This document shows, in pieces, positions 5,867-9,375 of a stretch of 9,375 bases of DNA. Made by a program: the position numbers and the translations under genes. Within the stretch, counting starts at the first letter, position 1, and each line of letters begins with the position of its first letter. Source of the DNA: an uncultured Clostridia bacterium (GTDB lineage: Bacteria > Bacillota > Clostridia > Oscillospirales > Ruminococcaceae); contig CAMVBT010000077.1 in NCBI GenBank assembly GCA_947165805.1, forward strand, positions 1-9,375, given 5' to 3'. Below the pieces are notes generated by a model. The model worked only from the letters and a program-made list of their open reading frames with translations, did no database searches and was not told the origin of the DNA.

Positions 5867-6575
5867 ATGAGAAAAATTCTTATAACCAATGACGACGGCA
5901 TCTTCTCCGACGGCATAGTCCGCCTCGCCCGCACAGCCCTCAAATTCGGCGAGGTGTGGGTCGTAGCCCCGGACAGCCAGCGCAGCGTCACACAGCCTTA
6001 CCCTGCACCGCGGCGTCGGGGTGTGGAAGGTCGGCTTCCCGGAAGCGGGAGTGCAGGCGTTCGCCTGTGACGGAATGCCTGCCGACTGCGTAAGGATAGG
6101 CGCGCTCAACATCGTCCCCGGCGGCCCCGACCACGTCCTTTCGGGGATAAACTCCGGCTTCAATGTCGCTTCGGACATACAGTATTCGGCGACCGCCGGA
6201 GCCGCGTTCGAGGCGTCGTTCAACGGGCTGCATACCATAGCCTTCTCCGAGGACGCCTCAGGGCTTCACGAAGTCACCGACCGCTATATCGGAGAGATCA
6301 CCGCCGAGCTTCTCGACAAGCCTCTCGGTATCAATCAGATATGGAACGTGAACTTCCCCGGGTGCCCGCTCGCTGCGTGCAGGGGCGTGCTGCGGGACAG
6401 GAAGGTCTCGACCGACGCGTTTTACCGCGACAGATATATCGGGTCTCCGGACGGCGAAGACCGCGTTATCTACACCGTCGAGGGCATACGGCACTGGGAG
6501 GCCTCCGAGGATACGGACCTGCGCGCGGTGCTTGACAACTATGTTTCTGTGGGTATTGCCACGAATATATCCTGA
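5867..6575 (+). pseudogene. surE: surE, 5'/3'-nucleotidase SurE, frameshifted
   Basis: SurE is a metal-dependent phosphatase acting on nucleoside monophosphates. The first 40 codons read '[16 protein letters not shown]...' to 'VVAPDSQRS', with the metal-binding Asp9-Asp10 and Ser40. From about 5988 the homology continues in another frame: '[14 protein letters not shown]', '[12 protein letters not shown]', 'LSGINSGFNVASDIQYSATA' and 'WNVNFPG', ending at the TGA at 6573-6575. SurE relatives have 'RSAMSHSxTL' here; where two codons (Ala-Met) are expected between RS and SHS, only one base (G5987) remains. A 5-base deletion is therefore the simplest explanation. Both parts together would give about 235-237 residues, near normal. 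The start has GGGAGG 5 bases upstream. Translation would run out of frame to a stop at about 6070. The well-kept downstream frame means a recent mutation or a sequencing/assembly error. Confidence 0.87.
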
Positions 6576-6586
6576 CGGCGGCCAAA

Positions 6587-6620
6587 AAGCCCCTGCCCCG
6601 GATGACCCGGGACGGGGCTT
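6587..6620 (-). terminator. Terminator of the transglutaminase operon (convergent region)
   Basis: AAGCCCC (6587-6593) pairs with GGGGCTT (6614-6620), and an inner CCCGG/CCGGG stem is separated by a small internal loop. Read on the minus strand the stem runs into TTTTTGG, which fits termination of the gene ending at 6684. On the plus strand it lies 11 bases after the surE stop and may act there too. Confidence 0.7.
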
Positions 6621-6623
6621 GCC

Positions 6624-6645
6624 GCGGGCCGCAGCCCGCTGTTTT
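6624..6645 (+). terminator. Terminator of the PaaK-like/surE operon
   Basis: GCGGGC (6624-6629) and GCCCGC (6634-6639) form a 6-bp GC stem with loop CGCA, followed by TGTTTT on the plus strand. Together with the adjacent hairpin at 6587-6620 it would separate the converging transcripts. Confidence 0.65.
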
Positions 6646-6683
6646 CGTTGACCGCCGAGATCTTTCGGATCCGTGGACTCATA

Positions 6684-8879
6684 CTACTCCCTTATCATCA
6701 GCAGCATTCTGTATTTCAGGCTGCTTTTTTTAACGCTCCCGCGCAGAGCATTGTGCGCGGCTTCAGCCGGCGCGATGTCCCCGACGGTGATCTCTCTGTC
6801 GGAGTACAGCACCGTTTCGTAAAGCGGGATAAACCCGGTCTGCTCCTTTATATCCGCGCTTTCGGAGCGCATTATCCTGTCATGGTATTCCGACAGCGTC
6901 TCACCGTCTTCGAGCGGGAACCCGAGAAGTCCGAGCAGCCGGAAATTCTGCCGCGTCAGGTATGTGAATTTTTCCTGCGGGGTCATTCGTTCGTACCTTC
7001 TGCGTGACCCGAATCGGGCAGCGATCCAGAAGATCAGCAGAGCTGCGGCGACCGCCGCGGTGGGGATAATGAAGATCATCGGGTCAATGCCGGGCTGTGT
7101 AGATTCTTCGGAGAGCTCGCTTTCTTCGTCGGTATCGGCGTCGGTGTCCGGCTCGGTCTCCTCGCTGTCCGTGTCCGCAGAGCTTTCATATCTGCCCCAG
7201 CCGACGGGTACGAAGAAGCCCGGAGTCGGCTCGAACGCCACCCAGCCCACATTGTCGAAGTATACCTCCGGCCATGCGTGGGCATTGCTCTGTTTCACGA
7301 TCATATCTCCGCTGACGTCGCGCTTTGCGGTGTAGCCCTGCACATAGCGGCAGGGTATGCCCATTTCGTTCGCCATAAGCACGAACGCTGTCGCAAAGTG
7401 CATACACCAGCCCTTTTTTGCCGTGAACAGGAAGTGATCGAGGAAGCTGCCCGCGTCCGTGACATTGTCGGGCAGGGCTCCGGAGTCCGTGGAATACTCC
7501 AGCTTTTTCAGATACGCTTCGAGCTTCTTCGCGGTCTCATATCTGCTGTCCGAACCGCTATTTATCCCGTCCGTGACCTCTTTCGCACGCTCCGACAAGC
7601 CGCGCGGACGGCAGTATTTTTCGTAAATAGCGGCGCGGTAATCAAGGTAGTTTTCGTATGTATATTCGTCCTTGCCGAGACTGTTCTCCGCCTTCGCCGT
7701 CTGTTCCCACGCGGCTTCGGTGATAGGCTCAGCGTTTTTCAGCATCTCCGGCAGCTCGGGAGAGCCGTAATTCATCACATAGCAGGAGATAAGATAGCTG
7801 TCGTTATAGCCGAGCCTCTGCTCCGAGATGATGCTGCCGTTCCTTTCGCTTATCCCCGCGAGCTTCTCTTTCGTTTTCTCGAGCCGTATCTTCGCGGGTG
7901 AGAAAATGTACTTTGTGTTGTACATACAGTTCTCGAAATACATATTGGTATTCTGGAGAAGTCCGGACTGCGCTGCGCCCGCGTATTCCCTAACGGCGCA
8001 GACGGTCTCCGCCGTGTCCGTCATTCTGTAATTGCTCTGCGTATCGGTATCGAATACCCATTCCCTGCCCGTGAAATCACAGCCGATGCAGCCGATAAGA
8101 CGGACGTCCTTTACCGCCGGATTTCCGACCTCGATGAGCAGGACTTCCTCGTCATTGTCCTTAAGGCCCGCGAGAAACGCTCCGCTGTCGGAAAAGCCGA
8201 TGCTGCCGTAATCGTCGGAGAGGTGGGTGATATAGCCGTATATCCTGCTGATAAAAGAAGAAGCTCCGTTGTAAATGTCCTTCGCGAACTGCCAGTCGTA
8301 GGGCTCGGCGGGAGCGGGAACAAGATACACGGCAAGGCATACCGCAAGCAGCATCGGGGCTATGCCCGTTATGTGCGGTTTTATGTCGGGACTGCCGGAT
8401 TTTATCCAGCCGCGCTGTATCTCCTCGGCGATGCGGACGAGGATAATGAAGCATATCAGCGCAAAGGCTTCCTTGCTTATCTCCCACGAAAGTGCCGTTC
8501 CCGCGGCTGCGTATATCAGGAGCGCTGCCGAGACGGCACGCCTTATCCAAATATTGCGCGCCGCGAGGATACCTGCGATCAGCGCCGCCGCGGAAAGGAA
8601 GATGATATGGAGCACCCATAGGTATTCCTTAATGAAAAGCTGACGGTTCTCCTCTCCCGCTGCTATCGTCAGCACGATGACAAATACCGCCGCGATGCCG
8701 ATACCGCGGAGCCTGTTCTGCCGCTTCATGCCGCGCAGGGATATTATCAGCAGAGAAAGAGCAAGGCAGATGACAAAGCCTGCGGCGCTGCCCACCGGCA
8801 TACCGGTATATGAGCCGAAAAGAATGACCGCGAGCAATGAAAAGGGCAGGATATTTATTATATCATACAGTACGCTCAT
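6684..8879 (-). CDS. Multi-spanning membrane protein with extracytoplasmic transglutaminase-like domain (TgpA-type)
   Basis: 731 residues. About seven hydrophobic segments lie in residues 8-187. An extracytoplasmic region of about 410 residues follows, with the transglutaminase-like core at about 445-555. Candidate triad: Cys492 ('KKGWCMHFATAFVLMANEMG'), His534 ('SNAHAWPEVYFD') and Glu550 ('GWVAFEPTPGF'). Glu in place of Asp is, from general knowledge, common in this TgpA-like group. A very acidic linker rich in Asp, Glu, Ser and Thr (about 565-595) leads to a last membrane segment (600-621) and a cytosolic tail (622-731) with 'FRLLGLLGFPLEDGETLSEY'. Such proteins are usually encoded with a MoxR-type AAA ATPase and a DUF58 protein, and the DUF58 gene is directly upstream. 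The ATG has GGAGG 7 bases upstream and overlaps the upstream stop as ATGA, implying translational coupling. Whether it cross-links, cleaves or only binds peptide substrates is unknown. Confidence 0.88.
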   Translation of the reverse strand: MSVLYDIINILPFSLLAVILFGSYTGMPVGSAAGFVICLALSLLIISLRGMKRQNRLRGIGIAAVFVIVLTIAAGEENRQLFIKEYLWVLHIIFLSAAALIAGILAARNIWIRRAVSAALLIYAAAGTALSWEISKEAFALICFIILVRIAEEIQRGWIKSGSPDIKPHITGIAPMLLAVCLAVYLVPAPAEPYDWQFAKDIYNGASSFISRIYGYITHLSDDYGSIGFSDSGAFLAGLKDNDEEVLLIEVGNPAVKDVRLIGCIGCDFTGREWVFDTDTQSNYRMTDTAETVCAVREYAGAAQSGLLQNTNMYFENCMYNTKYIFSPAKIRLEKTKEKLAGISERNGSIISEQRLGYNDSYLISCYVMNYGSPELPEMLKNAEPITEAAWEQTAKAENSLGKDEYTYENYLDYRAAIYEKYCRPRGLSERAKEVTDGINSGSDSRYETAKKLEAYLKKLEYSTDSGALPDNVTDAGSFLDHFLFTAKKGWCMHFATAFVLMANEMGIPCRYVQGYTAKRDVSGDMIVKQSNAHAWPEVYFDNVGWVAFEPTPGFFVPVGWGRYESSADTDSEETEPDTDADTDEESELSEESTQPGIDPMIFIIPTAAVAAALLIFWIAARFGSRRRYERMTPQEKFTYLTRQNFRLLGLLGFPLEDGETLSEYHDRIMRSESADIKEQTGFIPLYETVLYSDREITVGDIAPAEAAHNALRGSVKKSSLKYRMLLMIRE

Positions 8880-9375
8880 TCTCCCGCCTCCTTTGCAAGC
8901 TCCTCATAAGGCGAGAGCATGACAAGTCCGCAGCTCTTGTGGTCGGACAGGTCGGGGCGGTCGTTTTCGTTATCGCCGACAAAGCATATCACAGTGTAGA
9001 GCCCGCCCGCCTCAAGCTGTTTCAGCAGCGCGTCCGTGTCCGCGTCCCATACCGACAGAATAAGGAACGCCATTTCGCTCTCAAATATTTCCGGGCAGCG
9101 GGTGACGGCGTCGTACAGAAGCTTGTGGTCATTGCGGCTGTCGAACATTATACCCGAGACACTCTCATAAAACTCCTCAAATCTCAGGGTGCTGCCGGCT
9201 GTGAGCCGCACAAGCTCCCCGGCAGTATGATATTCCGCAGCACGGATATTGTTCCGGCAGAAATAATACGCTACGGCAAGCGCGGTTTCGAGTATCTTGT
9301 TTTCAGCGGGCAGAAAAACCGCCTGATCGGCGCTGTATCTGAAAGTGTCCGTTATTATGGCTATCTCCCGGTGAT
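8876..9375 (-). CDS. DUF58-domain protein, C-terminal part (5' end outside window)
   Basis: 165 C-terminal residues are visible, entering from the right edge as 'HREIAIITDTFRYSADQ' and ending '...LSPYEELAKEAGE'. The pattern of a hydrophobic strand followed by Asp-Thr, then 'ENKILETALAVAYYFCRNNI', a helical middle, and later strands 'MAFLILSVWDAD' and 'LYTVICFVGDNEN' matches the von Willebrand A-like C-terminal half of DUF58 proteins. The diagnostic N-terminal motif with Gly-Asp and Trp lies outside the window. The stop codon overlaps the transglutaminase start by 4 bases (ATGA), so the two form one operon. DUF58 proteins are commonly partners of MoxR ATPases; a MoxR gene is predicted further right. 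A GTG at 9209-9211 could look like a start, but the homology continues upstream of it, so the gene is incomplete here. Confidence 0.78.
   Translation of the reverse strand, partial: HREIAIITDTFRYSADQAVFLPAENKILETALAVAYYFCRNNIRAAEYHTAGELVRLTAGSTLRFEEFYESVSGIMFDSRNDHKLLYDAVTRCPEIFESEMAFLILSVWDADTDALLKQLEAGGLYTVICFVGDNENDRPDLSDHKSCGLVMLSPYEELAKEAGE

Noticed and set aside
5981..6003. Programmed ribosomal frameshifting in surE
   Set aside because: No slippery heptamer, no obvious stimulatory hairpin at the right spacing, and two expected codons are missing, which points to a deletion instead.
6021..6575. An independent 184-codon gene starting at 6021
   Set aside because: The GTG has no suitable ribosome site and the protein is clearly SurE residues beyond the first 55 or so; it is the downstream half of the frameshifted gene.
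7278..7901. A 207-codon plus-strand frame inside the transglutaminase gene
   Set aside because: It is antisense to the catalytic and linker regions of an intact gene and has no motifs or ribosome site of its own.
6684..8879. Loss of the catalytic Asp in the transglutaminase domain (Glu550 instead)
   Set aside because: The 'FEPTP' form with Glu is common in TgpA-like proteins, so it is not taken as inactivation.

Overview
The window reads as chromosomal DNA from a Gram-positive member of the Clostridia, most likely an Oscillospiraceae/Ruminococcus-like gut bacterium. That is an inference. It rests on strong AGGAGG-type ribosome binding sites, near-consensus TTGACA/TATAAT promoters in AT-rich gaps between moderately GC-rich genes, intrinsic terminators, and the protein types present. 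I see no phage or insertion-sequence genes, tRNA, rRNA or CRISPR array. No gene-free stretch exceeds about 180 bases.

Layout: on the minus strand at the left are a partial SPFH/band-7 membrane protein (1-661, running off the left edge) and a PAF-acetylhydrolase-like alpha/beta hydrolase (828-1955). Each has its own promoter, and a strong terminator separates them. A divergent promoter region (about 1956-2134) leads into a run of plus-strand genes: a small FMN-binding split-barrel protein (2135-2536), a GGDEF protein with a C-terminal GAF-like region (2689-3753), a nitroreductase-family flavoprotein (3897-4424), a PaaK/CapK-like adenylate-forming enzyme (4523-5851) and, 15 bases later, surE (5867-6575). 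surE carries a frameshift. At the right, convergent on the minus strand, are a 731-residue multi-spanning transglutaminase-like protein (6684-8879) and the 3' part of a DUF58 gene (8876 to the right edge). These two overlap by 4 bases in an operon of the widespread MoxR-DUF58-transglutaminase type.

The first three plus-strand genes look like independent single-gene units, each with its own promoter and followed by a hairpin terminator. The PaaK-like gene and surE form the only plus-strand operon. The most noteworthy points are the surE frameshift near 5987 (best explained as about 5 missing bases next to the metal-binding serine), a 19-base palindrome filling the -35/-10 spacer of the PaaK-like promoter, the unusual GGDEF-then-GAF order with an absent I-site, an Ala/Gly-rich segment in the SPFH protein, and a stable hairpin in the leader of the split-barrel gene. 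No clear new defence or mobile system is visible. The PaaK-like/surE pair with its palindromic promoter is the best candidate for an uncharacterised function.
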